Source of the DNA: Flavobacterium humidisoli
GTDB lineage: Bacteria; Bacteroidota; Bacteroidia; Flavobacteriales; Flavobacteriaceae
NCBI RefSeq assembly: GCF_023272795.1
Contig: NZ_CP096829.1
Location: 1,612,001-1,676,000, forward strand
Length of the DNA: 64,000 nt
Direction: 5' to 3'
A program made the position numbers and the translations under genes. This document shows positions 25,876 through 34,745 of the stretch, one piece after another. Positions within the stretch are counted from its first letter, which is position 1. Each line of letters begins with the position of its first letter. The notes beneath the pieces are model-generated. The model did no database searches. It was not told the DNA's origin and saw only the letters and a program-made list of their open reading frames with translations.

Positions 25876-28659
25876 TTAAAATTTAAAATTATAAGTTATA
25901 CTTGGAACGGGAATAGAAAAGATTGACGTTTTGTATCCCTTTAATTTTCCGTTTGGATCTGTTACAAAAAATATCGAGTACGGATTGTTTCTTCCTAATA
26001 CATTGTAAACAGAAATATTCCAGAAACTATGCGCTAATTTTTTGATTTTATGATTCCCTTCAATATTAATACCGATGTCTAAACGAATATAATCTGGTAT
26101 TCTAAATTCATTTCTATCGCTATATAAAGTGTATTGTGCGCCTCCAAGATTATAAGTTCCGATGGGGTAGGTAATTGGTCTTCCTGTTTGGTATATAAAG
26201 TTTGTTGACAGACTATAGCGTTTTGTGAATTTGTAATTTAAAACAGCGCTTAAATCATGTGGCTTATCAAAATTAGAAGCGAAGAATTTACCATTGTTCA
26301 CAATTTCTTCATTAAACTCCCCATCTAATTTAATCAATGATCTTGAATAAGAGTATCCTAACCATCCGTTTAATTTACCAACTTGTTTTTTAATTAAAAA
26401 TTCTACACCGTAAGCTTTTCCTTCACCTTGTAAAAGTTCTGTTTCTACATTTTCATTTAGCAATAATTGCGCACCTACTTTATAGTCTAAAATATTTTTA
26501 GATTTCTTGTAGTAACCCTCTAAGCTAACTTCGTATTCGTCATCTCCGAAGTTTTTAAACAATCCTAAAGAGGCTTGTTGTGCGCTTTGCGGTTTTACGT
26601 TAGCATCAGATAATTTCCAAGTATCAGTAGGAGATTGTGTGGTGTTGCTAGATAAAAGATGAATATATTGTCTGGTTACATCGTAACCCGCTTTGATAGA
26701 GAAATCTTCTGTAAAGTAATAACGTGCTGCTATTCTTGGCTCAAAACCTCCATAAGTTGTTACAACTTCATTATTGTTGTAGTGTTTGGTATCGATAATG
26801 GTAGCATCACTTAGAGGTTTGCCGCTTTCGTAAATATTAACATCAGCAGCTCCTAATGATGCATATAATGAATACCTTAAACCAAGATCAATTAATAATT
26901 TGTCGCTTACTTTATAGTTGTCAGATAAATAAATTGCCGATTCTAATCCTTTTTCCTTAGCAATGTCAGTTGGAACTAAAGTTGCATTTGGATTTGTCGG
27001 ATGCTGGTAACCAGGTGAAATATTATACAATTTGCTTGCTACACCATAAGAGAAATTATGTTTTTCATTCAACTTATAGTTCATTTTTAATTGCAATTGA
27101 GTTTCGCTTATTTTATATCCAAAATCAAAAGAATTAATATTATCAGAATGATAATCTATGTTGAATTTGTATTCGCTATTAGATAAAATAAGAGCTCCTT
27201 TGTTTTTGTCATTAAAAGTATGATCCCATTTTGCAGAGAATAATCTGTTGCTGTATTTGTATAATGAATCTGAACTCAATCTAAAACGGTCATTGCTGTA
27301 ATATGCCATTGCTTCAATTGCATTCTTACTGTTGATGTTATTTTGATATTTTAAGATTCCGTCATAAAATCCAGCTTCGCTATTTTTAAGTCTTTCGTCA
27401 TCCAATTGTTTTAAAATCCAATCAGAATATGTTGCACGACCACCAACAATTATGCTTGATTTATTTTTTTCAAGAGGTACGCTTAATGTAAGGTTCGAAG
27501 TGATTGGACCTATAGCACCTTCTCCAGAAATTTTTTCTTTGTTTCCATTTTTTGTTGCAATATCAAATACAGATGATAGTCTTCCTCCAAAATCTGCAGG
27601 AATACTTCCTTTGTAGATGTCTGCTTTTTTCGTTGTGTAAGGGTTAACTGCAGAGAAAAAGCCTAAAAAATGTTGAGGATTATATACAACTGCATTATCT
27701 AAAAGAATTAGGTTCTGATCTTCTTTTCCTCCACGCACGTTAAATCCTGCAGATCCTTCACCAGTAGTTTTTATACCTGGGAAAGTAGTGGCAACTTTAA
27801 AAATATCTCTTTCTCCAAGAATAAGAGGAACATTTTTTATGTTTTCAATGTCAATAGAAACCAAACCGGATACAACTGTTTCTGTTGCTCTTTGTCCTTT
27901 CTTTTTAATGACTACCTCGTCCAATTGATTAGATTTTTCGTTAAGTTCTATATCAAATTGGCCATCATCATAAACCACTAGTGTTTTTGTAACCTCTTTA
28001 TGGCTAAGCGATTTTATTTCTACTATATTTATTCCGCGTGGTAACTGTAAAGTATAATTTCCATCAAGATCACTTGATGTGCTTATATTTTTGTTTTTTA
28101 CCTTAATATAAATATTTGCTTCTGGTTTTCCGTTTTCTTCATTTTTAACAGTTCCAGTAACTGTAAAAGTTTTCTTTGTCGTATCCTTATTTTCTTTACC
28201 TATAAAGACAATAGAACTTTTTTTGCTTACACTATAGCTGCTGGTTGAGTCATATTGCTGATAAAAAACAGGATTATCATTTTGATCATTTCCTTGGCTG
28301 TTTGTCTGAAGTGGTTCATCAGGAAAATAATTAGATGGTAAAGTGCTGTATATTGTGCTATTAAGCGTCAAGATTACTTTGTTCTTGATGACAACATAAT
28401 TTAAGTCTGTTTTATTTAAAACAGCAGACATAAATTCATCAATACTAACATTGTTAAAAGTGCCAGAAATAAGTGTTTTGTTAGAATTTAACCAAGCTGA
28501 ATCAAAATAAAATTTATAGGATGTAGATGATTCAATACGTTTTATAGTGTTTTCTAAAGTTTCATCTTTTAAAGTAATCGATAACTTCTCATTAGAATTT
28601 TGTGCAAAAGACAATTGAAAGGAGAAGACGATAAGTAAGGAGAGTAAAATTTTTTTCAT
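25876..28659 (-). CDS. TonB-dependent receptor with N-terminal STN and carboxypeptidase-like domains
   Basis: A 927-residue outer-membrane receptor. Order: signal peptide (LLSLLIVFSFQLSFAQ), STN/secretin-N-like domain (about 25-100, SITLKDETLENTIKRIES), a low-complexity linker, a carboxypeptidase-regulatory-like beta-sandwich (about 165-240, TGTVKNEENGKPEANIYIK), plug (about 255-370, FNVRGGKEDQNLILLDNAVVY) and a 22-strand-type barrel ending in NFKF. STN domains normally talk to an anti-sigma factor, yet no sigma/anti-sigma pair is encoded nearby. It starts 5 bases after the preceding 248-residue gene and is followed by DUF4249 and MG2-like genes. The transported compound cannot be deduced. 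Confidence 0.92.
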   Translation of the reverse strand: MKKILLSLLIVFSFQLSFAQNSNEKLSITLKDETLENTIKRIESSTSYKFYFDSAWLNSNKTLISGTFNNVSIDEFMSAVLNKTDLNYVVIKNKVILTLNSTIYSTLPSNYFPDEPLQTNSQGNDQNDNPVFYQQYDSTSSYSVSKKSSIVFIGKENKDTTKKTFTVTGTVKNEENGKPEANIYIKVKNKNISTSSDLDGNYTLQLPRGINIVEIKSLSHKEVTKTLVVYDDGQFDIELNEKSNQLDEVVIKKKGQRATETVVSGLVSIDIENIKNVPLILGERDIFKVATTFPGIKTTGEGSAGFNVRGGKEDQNLILLDNAVVYNPQHFLGFFSAVNPYTTKKADIYKGSIPADFGGRLSSVFDIATKNGNKEKISGEGAIGPITSNLTLSVPLEKNKSSIIVGGRATYSDWILKQLDDERLKNSEAGFYDGILKYQNNINSKNAIEAMAYYSNDRFRLSSDSLYKYSNRLFSAKWDHTFNDKNKGALILSNSEYKFNIDYHSDNINSFDFGYKISETQLQLKMNYKLNEKHNFSYGVASKLYNISPGYQHPTNPNATLVPTDIAKEKGLESAIYLSDNYKVSDKLLIDLGLRYSLYASLGAADVNIYESGKPLSDATIIDTKHYNNNEVVTTYGGFEPRIAARYYFTEDFSIKAGYDVTRQYIHLLSSNTTQSPTDTWKLSDANVKPQSAQQASLGLFKNFGDDEYEVSLEGYYKKSKNILDYKVGAQLLLNENVETELLQGEGKAYGVEFLIKKQVGKLNGWLGYSYSRSLIKLDGEFNEEIVNNGKFFASNFDKPHDLSAVLNYKFTKRYSLSTNFIYQTGRPITYPIGTYNLGGAQYTLYSDRNEFRIPDYIRLDIGINIEGNHKIKKLAHSFWNISVYNVLGRNNPYSIFFVTDPNGKLKGYKTSIFSIPVPSITYNFKF

Positions 28660-28664
28660 TTGTT

Positions 28665-29411
28665 TTATTTGCTTGATATTGAAAGAGAGTTAAAAGTGTA
28701 TTTCATCAAATTTTTCATGAATTGATCTAAATCGGATTTTCTTAGTTCTCTGTTCAATAAATAAAACCCATTGATTTGTTTTTTCTGTTCTGGGAATAAT
28801 TTAACAAGGTCGCCTTTGCTTTTTATTAAATAAATTTTGCCTTTTAAATCGATAAAATAGGAATTGTTTTCTTTGAATACATAATAGATGCTGTTGTCGG
28901 AAATTGTTTTTTGCATGTCTTTGTGATGTTTGATATACAAAACTAATTCAGGTGCAACTTTGCTTTCTTCGTAGTATCCTGTAGTAAATTCAGGAATGTC
29001 TTCGCTTGTTCTTTCTCTTTTGATAAAGTTTTTATCTTGGATCGAAAACGAACTAACTTTATTCTGAATTAAACTTATACCGATATTTTCTGAACCTCCA
29101 GCCGGATTTAAAACCAATATGTCGCGATATATGTCATATTTAAGTTTAACATCATAATAAGCTTGGTTTTCATAGACAGCTTTTCCTATTTCGTATTTAT
29201 CTACTAAATACAAATGAATGTCATTTCTTAAGGTTCTGTAAGGATTTGTGTGTGGTGTCCCATTATTAATATCCAGATTGTCTCTGCCAACTGTAGTGTC
29301 AAACCAATTGTAAGTTTTAACATCATTGCTAGTTTGACTCTGAATAGGATGAATGTTCAACAATAATTCAAATAAAATGAGAAAAACGATTTTTTTTTGG
29401 TAATTTTTCAA
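28665..29411 (-). CDS. Exported protein of unknown function, first gene of the TonB-receptor operon
   Basis: A 248-residue protein with a signal peptide (IVFLILFELLLNIHPIQS, then QTSND). The rest is mixed with many Tyr, Asp and Lys residues and no cysteine, catalytic motif or membrane span. I do not recognise a family: it has the length and Tyr-rich feel of some periplasmic partner proteins of TonB receptors but lacks their named motifs. It is separated from the receptor start by only 5 bases, so it is very likely co-transcribed with it and involved in the same uptake or sensing task. Confidence 0.75.
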   Translation of the reverse strand: MKNYQKKIVFLILFELLLNIHPIQSQTSNDVKTYNWFDTTVGRDNLDINNGTPHTNPYRTLRNDIHLYLVDKYEIGKAVYENQAYYDVKLKYDIYRDILVLNPAGGSENIGISLIQNKVSSFSIQDKNFIKRERTSEDIPEFTTGYYEESKVAPELVLYIKHHKDMQKTISDNSIYYVFKENNSYFIDLKGKIYLIKSKGDLVKLFPEQKKQINGFYLLNRELRKSDLDQFMKNLMKYTFNSLSISSK

Positions 29412-29735
29412 AGGATTTAATGGTTTATTAGTTGTTTTTGGAAGATTTCAAAAGTATAAAAAAAAGGTTACAAATAAAACGCTAATTTGTTAAATTGTTA
29501 TAAAATGGTGCTACAGGCTAGTGAAAGGCATTGTGTGACTATTAAATTTTAGAATTTTTATTAGAAATATTCGAAAAATTATGTTGAATTGGCGTGTTTT
29601 CTCATTTTGTGAAGAATAAGCCTGATTTGTAGAAGTATAGCAAAAACGATCTGAAATGTACAAAAACTGAAAAACCCCAATTCGATTAAGAATTGGGGTT
29701 TTCTATGAATAAACCTTTAGTAAACTAAGATCTGA
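29412..29735. other. Intergenic region between the receptor operon and pnp
   Basis: No ORF of note. CAAAAGTA (29449-29456) reads TACTTTTG on the minus strand and is a candidate -7 element for the receptor operon, 38 bases before the first ATG; no well-spaced TTG partner was found. The pnp terminator occupies 29671-29703. The rest is AT-rich without clear structure. Confidence 0.5.
29671..29703 (-). terminator. Terminator after pnp
   Basis: AAAACCCCAATTC and GAATTGGGGTTTT pair perfectly over 13 bp with a 6-base loop, with T residues on both sides. It lies 33 bases after the pnp stop codon. Confidence 0.92.
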
Positions 29736-31871
29736 TTACTCTTTTTTATCCTCACGTGGAGGTCTTGGAACAAGTGCTTTTTTAGACACTTTTTCTTTTT
29801 TAGTTTTAGGGTCAACTCCTAAGTATTTCACTTGGAAAACATCTCCCATTTTAACTACGTCAGCAACATTTTCTGTACGCTCCCAAGCCAATTCAGAAAC
29901 GTGAAGTAAAACTTCGTTTCCTGGTGCAGCAGTATATTCTACAACAGCTCCAAAATCAAGCATTTTAATTACTTTTACTTCGTAAGCTTCTCCCATTTGC
30001 GGTTTGAAAGTGATAGAAGCAATTTTTGCCAATACCGTTTCAATTCCAGCAGGATCTGTACCTAAAATTTCGATAACACCTTGCTCATCAACTTCGTTGA
30101 TCACAATAGTTGTTCCAGTAGCTTTCTGTAATTCTTGAATTACTTTTCCACCAGGTCCAATTAATGCTCCAATAAAGTTTCCAGGAATAGTTCTGGTAAT
30201 GATTTTTGGTGCATGAGCTTTTACGTCAGCTCTTGGTGCAGCGATAGTTTCAGTTAATTTTCCTAAAATGTGTAAACGTCCATCACGAGCCTGAGCTAAA
30301 GCTTGCTCCATAATGTCATAACGTAAACCATCAATTTTAATGTCCATTTGGCAAGCTGTAATACCGTCAGCAGTTCCAGTTACTTTAAAGTCCATATCTC
30401 CTAAGTGATCTTCGTCTCCTAAGATATCAGACAATACTGCAAATTTCTCACCATCAGTAATTAATCCCATAGCAATTCCAGAAACTGGTTTTACCATTTG
30501 AACTCCAGCGTCCATTAAAGCCATTGTTCCAGCACAAACTGTTGCCATAGAAGAAGAACCATTAGATTCTAAAACCTCAGAAACAACACGAATTGTATAA
30601 GGACAATCAGCAGGAATCATGTTTTTTAAAGCTCTTTGAGCCAAGTTACCGTGACCAACTTCTCTTCTTGAAGTTCCTCTTAGTGGTTTTGCTTCACCAG
30701 TTGAGAAAGGAGGGAAGTTATAGTGTAAGTAGAATTTCTCTTCACCTTGCTCTGATGGAGAATCGATTTGGTTTGCTTCTCTAGAAGTTCCTAAAGTTAC
30801 AGTTGCCAAAGCTTGAGTTTCTCCACGTGTAAATAAAGACGAACCGTGAACTCTTGGTAAATAATCAGTTTCACACCAGATTGGTCTGATTTCTGTCGTT
30901 TTTCTACCATCTAAACGTACGCCTAATTCTAATACTACATTACGAACGGCTTCTTTGTTTGTTTTGTAGAAATATTTAGAAACTAAATCACCGTCAGCAG
31001 CTAATTCTTCTTCAGTAAATAAAGCTTTAACTTCTTCTTTTACTTCAGCAAATGCAGCACCTCTTTCGTGTTTAGCAGAACCAACTTTTGCAATATTATA
31101 GATTTTATCGTATGCAGCTTCTTTTACTTTTTTGTAAATTTCTTCGTTTTCTTTCTCACCTTCGTAAGTACGAATTTCTTTTTTACCAAAAGCAGCTTGT
31201 AAACGATATTGTGCTTCGATTTGAACTTTGATCGCTTCGTGAGCAAATTTAATTGCTTCGATCATTTCAGCTTCTGAAATTTCTTTCATCTCACCTTCAA
31301 CCATCGCAACAGAATCCATAGAAGCTCCAATCATCATATCGATATCAGATTTTTCTAATTCAGCTCTGCTTGGGTTAATAACTAATTTTTCGTCAATACG
31401 TGCAACACGTACTTCAGAAATTAAGTTATAAAAAGGAATGTCTGATACAGCTAATGCTGCAGATGCAGCTAAACCAGCTAAAGCGTCTGGCATAACTTCT
31501 TCGTCATGAGACATTAATTGAATCATAACTTGTGTTTCAGCGTGGTAGTCGTCTGGGAAAAGCGGACGTAAAACACGGTCAACTAATCTCATTGTTAATA
31601 CTTCGCTGTCGCTTGGACGTGCTTCTCTCTTGAAGAAACCTCCAGGGAAACGACCAGCTGCTGCAAATTTTTCGCGATAATCTACCGTTAATGGTAAAAA
31701 GTCAACGCCTGGGTTTGATGTGCGAGCTGAAACTGCTGTTGCAAGAATCATCGTGTCGCCCATTCTTACTACTACAGAACCGTCTGCTTGTTTAGCTAAA
31801 CGCCCTGTCTCGATTGTGATGCTTCTGCCATCACCTAAATCGATTTTTTCTACAAATAATTGTGGAATCAT
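29736..31871 (-). CDS. pnp: Polyribonucleotide nucleotidyltransferase (PNPase)
   Basis: A 711-residue phosphorolytic 3'-5' exoribonuclease. Two RNase PH domains (about 10-145 and 310-545; [36 protein letters not shown]) flank a helical linker. They are followed by a KH domain (about 555-615, [12 protein letters not shown]) and an S1 domain (about 622-692, [13 protein letters not shown]). It degrades and tails mRNA in the cytoplasm. It follows rpsO on the same strand, a linkage conserved widely across bacteria. A GTT/CAA-rich leader with an unusual hairpin lies between the two, which suggests regulation at the leader as known for other pnp genes. Confidence 0.97.
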   Translation of the reverse strand: MIPQLFVEKIDLGDGRSITIETGRLAKQADGSVVVRMGDTMILATAVSARTSNPGVDFLPLTVDYREKFAAAGRFPGGFFKREARPSDSEVLTMRLVDRVLRPLFPDDYHAETQVMIQLMSHDEEVMPDALAGLAASAALAVSDIPFYNLISEVRVARIDEKLVINPSRAELEKSDIDMMIGASMDSVAMVEGEMKEISEAEMIEAIKFAHEAIKVQIEAQYRLQAAFGKKEIRTYEGEKENEEIYKKVKEAAYDKIYNIAKVGSAKHERGAAFAEVKEEVKALFTEEELAADGDLVSKYFYKTNKEAVRNVVLELGVRLDGRKTTEIRPIWCETDYLPRVHGSSLFTRGETQALATVTLGTSREANQIDSPSEQGEEKFYLHYNFPPFSTGEAKPLRGTSRREVGHGNLAQRALKNMIPADCPYTIRVVSEVLESNGSSSMATVCAGTMALMDAGVQMVKPVSGIAMGLITDGEKFAVLSDILGDEDHLGDMDFKVTGTADGITACQMDIKIDGLRYDIMEQALAQARDGRLHILGKLTETIAAPRADVKAHAPKIITRTIPGNFIGALIGPGGKVIQELQKATGTTIVINEVDEQGVIEILGTDPAGIETVLAKIASITFKPQMGEAYEVKVIKMLDFGAVVEYTAAPGNEVLLHVSELAWERTENVADVVKMGDVFQVKYLGVDPKTKKEKVSKKALVPRPPREDKKE

Positions 31872-31896
31872 AAATTTTTTCCTTTTGATTATACAA

Positions 31897-31953
31897 TGGG
31901 TTTTAGTTGTGTTGTAGTTGTTGTTGTGTGTAGTTGTTGTTATCTAAAACCCA
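31897..31953 (-). promoter_or_regulatory. Structured leader of pnp: 10-bp stem with repeated CAA-rich loop
   Basis: TGGGTTTTAG (31897-31906) and CTAAAACCCA (31944-31953) are perfect inverted arms around a 37-base segment with almost no pairing ability. In the mRNA sense the loop is A/C-rich and contains the 13-base word AACAACAACTACA twice, 16 bases apart (31913-31925 and 31929-31941 on the plus strand). The hairpin ends 25 bases before the pnp ATG. Leader hairpins control pnp in other bacteria, so an autoregulatory role is plausible. Confidence 0.6.
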
Positions 31954-32013
31954 ATGAAAAACCAAACTTTTTTTCTTGTAATATGCTTATTATAAATAGC
32001 TATAATGTAAAAA

Positions 32014-32043
32014 CAAAAAGAGGCACTTTCGCACCTCTTTTCT
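32014..32043 (-). terminator. Terminator between rpsO and pnp
   Basis: AAAGAGG and CCTCTTT arms, extended in RNA by wobble pairs and closed by a GAAA tetraloop, are followed on the minus strand by T-rich sequence. Located 8 bases after the rpsO stop, it should limit read-through into pnp. Confidence 0.8.
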
Positions 32044-32050
32044 ATATTGA

Positions 32051-32317
32051 TTATTTTCTGATATTCAATACTTTGATAATCTCACGATATCTGTTGATAT
32101 CTTTCTTTTTCAAGTAGTCCAACAAAGCTCTTCTTTTACCTACTAATAGTACAAGAGAACGCTCAGTGTTGTAATCGTGACGATTTTTTTTCAAGTGTTC
32201 AGTTAAGTGAGAGATTCTGTAAGTGAACAACGCGATTTGACCTTCAGCTTTACCAGTGTTTTTTGCATCACCGTGTTGTGCGAAGATTTCTTCTTTCTTT
32301 TCTTTAGTTAAATACAT
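32051..32317 (-). CDS. rpsO: 30S ribosomal protein S15
   Basis: An 88-residue ribosomal protein binding 16S rRNA in the platform of the small subunit. The sequence KNTGKAEGQIALFTYRISHL, then HDYNTERSLVLLVGKRRALL and DYLKKKDINRY is the standard S15 fold. Length is exactly as expected. It has its own promoter-like sequence upstream and lies directly before pnp. Confidence 0.97.
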   Translation of the reverse strand: MYLTKEKKEEIFAQHGDAKNTGKAEGQIALFTYRISHLTEHLKKNRHDYNTERSLVLLVGKRRALLDYLKKKDINRYREIIKVLNIRK

Positions 32318-32373
32318 TCCAATATTGTTTTAATGATTTTTATGTATGTCATACAACTTTTGTAAGACGCGTG

Positions 32374-32405
32374 CAAAATTAGATTAAAAAAACAGAAAAA
32401 TCAAA
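32374..32405 (-). promoter_or_regulatory. Candidate promoter for rpsO
   Basis: On the minus strand TTTG (32402-32405), a 20-base spacer and TAATTTTG (32374-32381) match the Bacteroidota promoter form exactly. A leader of about 50 bases precedes the rpsO ATG. Confidence 0.6.
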
Positions 32406-32470
32406 AAAAAATAAAAGAATCTAAAAATAAGGGCTAAGAAATTTGTTTTTAGTGATTTGCAATCGTTTTT

Positions 32471-33166
32471 TTACTTTAATTTCGGAGCTTTTTTGCCAGA
32501 TTGCTTTTCGCTTAAAGAAGAATAAGAAAATTTGACATTGTTTGTATCAGTGCTCACGCCTGAAATTAAAACTCCACGATCGTAATTGTCTACAAATGTG
32601 ATTTTTCGAGCTGCATCATTTCCTTCCCAAACACCTTGTTTCAATCCATCTTTAAGGGTTCCTTTTTGAGTTACAGATAAGTCTGTTTCCTCATAATCTC
32701 CATTTCCGTCAACTACGGTCTGGCTTTTGTTTTCATCCCAGCAGTTAAGAACTAAAGTTTGTGTTTTTTTTGTTTTCGGATCCCAGATATTCTGTTTCTC
32801 CGATTTTTTACTTTGATTTTCGTACCAATTGATTTCTTTTCCGTTTTTGTGATCCTCAGAATAATTGACAACTGTTTCTTTTGCTCCGTTTTTATAATAG
32901 TAAATAAATTCGCCGTCTTTTTTTAAGACATCGCGATCCAGAGTAGAGCCAGTCATTTTCTTTCTTCCATTCTTATAAAAATCAGTTACAACATACCGAA
33001 CACTTTTTTGCGAATAATTGGTAATTACTCTTGTGTAGGCATAGTTTTCCAGTGTGCATTCACGATTTAAGGAGTCTAAAAAGATTTTTTTAGAAACCAT
33101 ATTAATTTGTGCAGACAGATGAGCTGAAATTATTATAAGCAAAAAGAGAAGGAAGTTTCTTTTCAT
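32471..33166 (-). CDS. Exported YwqK/MORN-like repeat protein
   Basis: A 231-residue protein with a signal peptide (LLFLLIIISAHLSAQ). Short repeated units of the form YKNGRKKMTG, YYKNGAKETVVNY and HKNGKEINWYEN resemble the MORN-like repeats found in YwqK-family proteins, which build extended beta-hairpin stacks. The function of exported members in Bacteroidota is not established. It lies downstream of the GAF-domain gene with 33 bases between, so they may be co-transcribed. No cysteine pair or catalytic motif is seen. Confidence 0.75.
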   Translation of the reverse strand: MKRNFLLFLLIIISAHLSAQINMVSKKIFLDSLNRECTLENYAYTRVITNYSQKSVRYVVTDFYKNGRKKMTGSTLDRDVLKKDGEFIYYYKNGAKETVVNYSEDHKNGKEINWYENQSKKSEKQNIWDPKTKKTQTLVLNCWDENKSQTVVDGNGDYEETDLSVTQKGTLKDGLKQGVWEGNDAARKITFVDNYDRGVLISGVSTDTNNVKFSYSSLSEKQSGKKAPKLK

Positions 33167-33199
33167 TCTGTGCTATTTTTTATCTTAAAAATAGTTCTT

Positions 33200-33655
33200 C
33201 TAGAATAATTTAGCAACTTCTTGATTTACAAATTCTAAAAATCTTTCGTCAGCTTCTGTAAAAGGATCGATAACATGGCTGTCAATGTCGATTTGACCAA
33301 TATTCACTCCGTTAACAAAAAGCGGAACTACGATTTCTGATTTTACGGTTAAACTGCAGGCGATGTAATTGTCTTGTGCTTTAACATCTGGCACAACAAA
33401 ATTGGCATTACTTTCAGCAACTTGGCCACAAATTCCTTTTCCAAAAGGAATAACAGTATGGTCTGTTTCTGCACCAACATAAGGTCCTAAATGTAAAGTT
33501 TTAGCCTCGTGATTGGCAAAATAAAATCCTACCCAGTTATAATACTCCACGTTTTCGTTTAAAAGTTGGCATACTGCTAATAATTTTCCGTCTCTATCTG
33601 TTTCATTGCCAGTAATAATTGCACTTATTTTTGGTTGTAATTCTTGAAATGTCAT
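33200..33655 (-). CDS. msrC: GAF-domain free methionine-(R)-sulfoxide reductase
   Basis: A 151-residue single GAF-domain protein with the fRMsr pattern: NWVGFYFA, LHLGPYVGAE, FGKGICGQVAE, VPDVKAQDNYIACS and SEIVVPLFVNG. The cysteines in GICGQ and YIACS match two of the three reactive cysteines of the E. coli enzyme. The third, variable cysteine is not obvious. The protein would reduce free methionine-R-sulfoxide in the cytoplasm using thioredoxin. Its start is 71 bases from the divergent exosortase gene. Confidence 0.88.
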   Translation of the reverse strand: MTFQELQPKISAIITGNETDRDGKLLAVCQLLNENVEYYNWVGFYFANHEAKTLHLGPYVGAETDHTVIPFGKGICGQVAESNANFVVPDVKAQDNYIACSLTVKSEIVVPLFVNGVNIGQIDIDSHVIDPFTEADERFLEFVNQEVAKLF

Positions 33656-33726
33656 AATGTAAAAATTTATACAAAAGTATTTAAAGCTGAACTCAAAAAA
33701 TACATAAATTTGAAAAAAAAAATCTC

Positions 33727-34263
33727 TTGAAAAAATATTTAGTCCAGTTTAAGCCATTCTTAATTTTTGTAAGCGTCTTTTTCCTGACCTATATTGTTCT
33801 TACAGTGCTGTATAAGTTTTATTTGAATTCCTATCAAAACGAGGAACTTGATGCTGCAACAATGATAGCCGGACAAAATGCAGAACAATTGCTAAAGCTT
33901 TTTAATTATGATATCATAATTCAGAAAAGCTCACAAAATCCCTGGCAGGAAATTATTTTAAATGGCAAATTCATAGCGCGTATAACAGAGGGATGTAATG
34001 CTGTTAGCGTAATGATACTTTTTGTTTCGTTTGTAACTGCTTTTTCGAGAGGTTTAAAGAAAACAGTATTGTTTATACTTTTTGGACTTATATCTATATA
34101 TATATTAAATGTTATAAGAATTGCAATTTTGATTATTCTTGTATATAGCTTTCCCCATTATACCCGATTTTTACATGGAACTTTCTTTCCTTTAGTGATT
34201 TACGGATATGTTTTTATTTTATGGGTTTTATGGATTAATAGATTTTCAAAATATGCTAAATAA
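33727..34263 (+). CDS. xrtF: Exosortase family protein XrtF
   Basis: A 178-residue membrane protein with about six spans. It carries the exosortase active-site trio: Cys in ITEGCNAVSVMIL (about residue 90), Arg in NVIRIAIL (about 131) and His in FLHGTFFPL (about 150). XrtF is the compact flavobacterial branch of these presumed transpeptidases, which are thought to process C-terminal sorting signals on surface proteins. TTG at 33727 is the only reasonable start, next to a purine-rich stretch. The following gene overlaps its 3' end and is the usual XrtF partner. Confidence 0.9.
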   Translation: MKKYLVQFKPFLIFVSVFFLTYIVLTVLYKFYLNSYQNEELDAATMIAGQNAEQLLKLFNYDIIIQKSSQNPWQEIILNGKFIARITEGCNAVSVMILFVSFVTAFSRGLKKTVLFILFGLISIYILNVIRIAILIILVYSFPHYTRFLHGTFFPLVIYGYVFILWVLWINRFSKYAK

Positions 34264-34699
34264 TTTAAAAGAGAATAAATTTAAAATCTTTATAGCAATT
34301 GTTGTGGTAATAGGTTTTGCTTTGATTAGGACATTTGAAAGAAATTTGTTTTATGATCCTTTTCTGAGATACTTTGAAGCCGATTTCCAGTCAAGTCCTT
34401 ATCCAGAAGTAGAAACTTTAAAACTTTTGTGGTCGCTCTTTCTTCGTTATTTTCTAAATTCGGTTTTATCACTTTTGCTCATTTATGTCTTATTTCAAGA
34501 TCGTGATATTTTTAAGTTTAGCTCATTCGTTTATGCCTGCTTTCTAGTTGTGCTATTGAGTGCATTTTATATAATACTTCATTTTTTTCCAGATGGCAGT
34601 TGGCTTCTTTTTTATGTGAGAAGATTTATAGTTCAACCAATTTTGGTATTATTGTTCATTCCTGGATTTTACTATCAGCTCCAGAAATCTAAAAAATAA
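34253..34699 (+). CDS. Exosortase F system-associated membrane protein
   Basis: A 148-residue membrane protein with about four spans (FIAIVVVIGFALI, LFLRYFLNSVLSLLLIYVL, FVYACFLVVLLSAFYII and FIVQPILVLLFIPGFYY). It matches the small protein family found immediately after XrtF in flavobacteria. The ATG at 34253 overlaps the XrtF stop codon by 11 bases; a longer frame from 34208 would overlap XrtF further and adds no family residues. Its molecular role is unknown, but coupling to XrtF in expression is clear. Confidence 0.85.
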   Translation: MLNNLKENKFKIFIAIVVVIGFALIRTFERNLFYDPFLRYFEADFQSSPYPEVETLKLLWSLFLRYFLNSVLSLLLIYVLFQDRDIFKFSSFVYACFLVVLLSAFYIILHFFPDGSWLLFYVRRFIVQPILVLLFIPGFYYQLQKSKK

Positions 34700-34745
34700 C
34701 ATTTGTTTTAGTTTTTTATCTACAGTTTTTGAATAGCTTTGCAGT

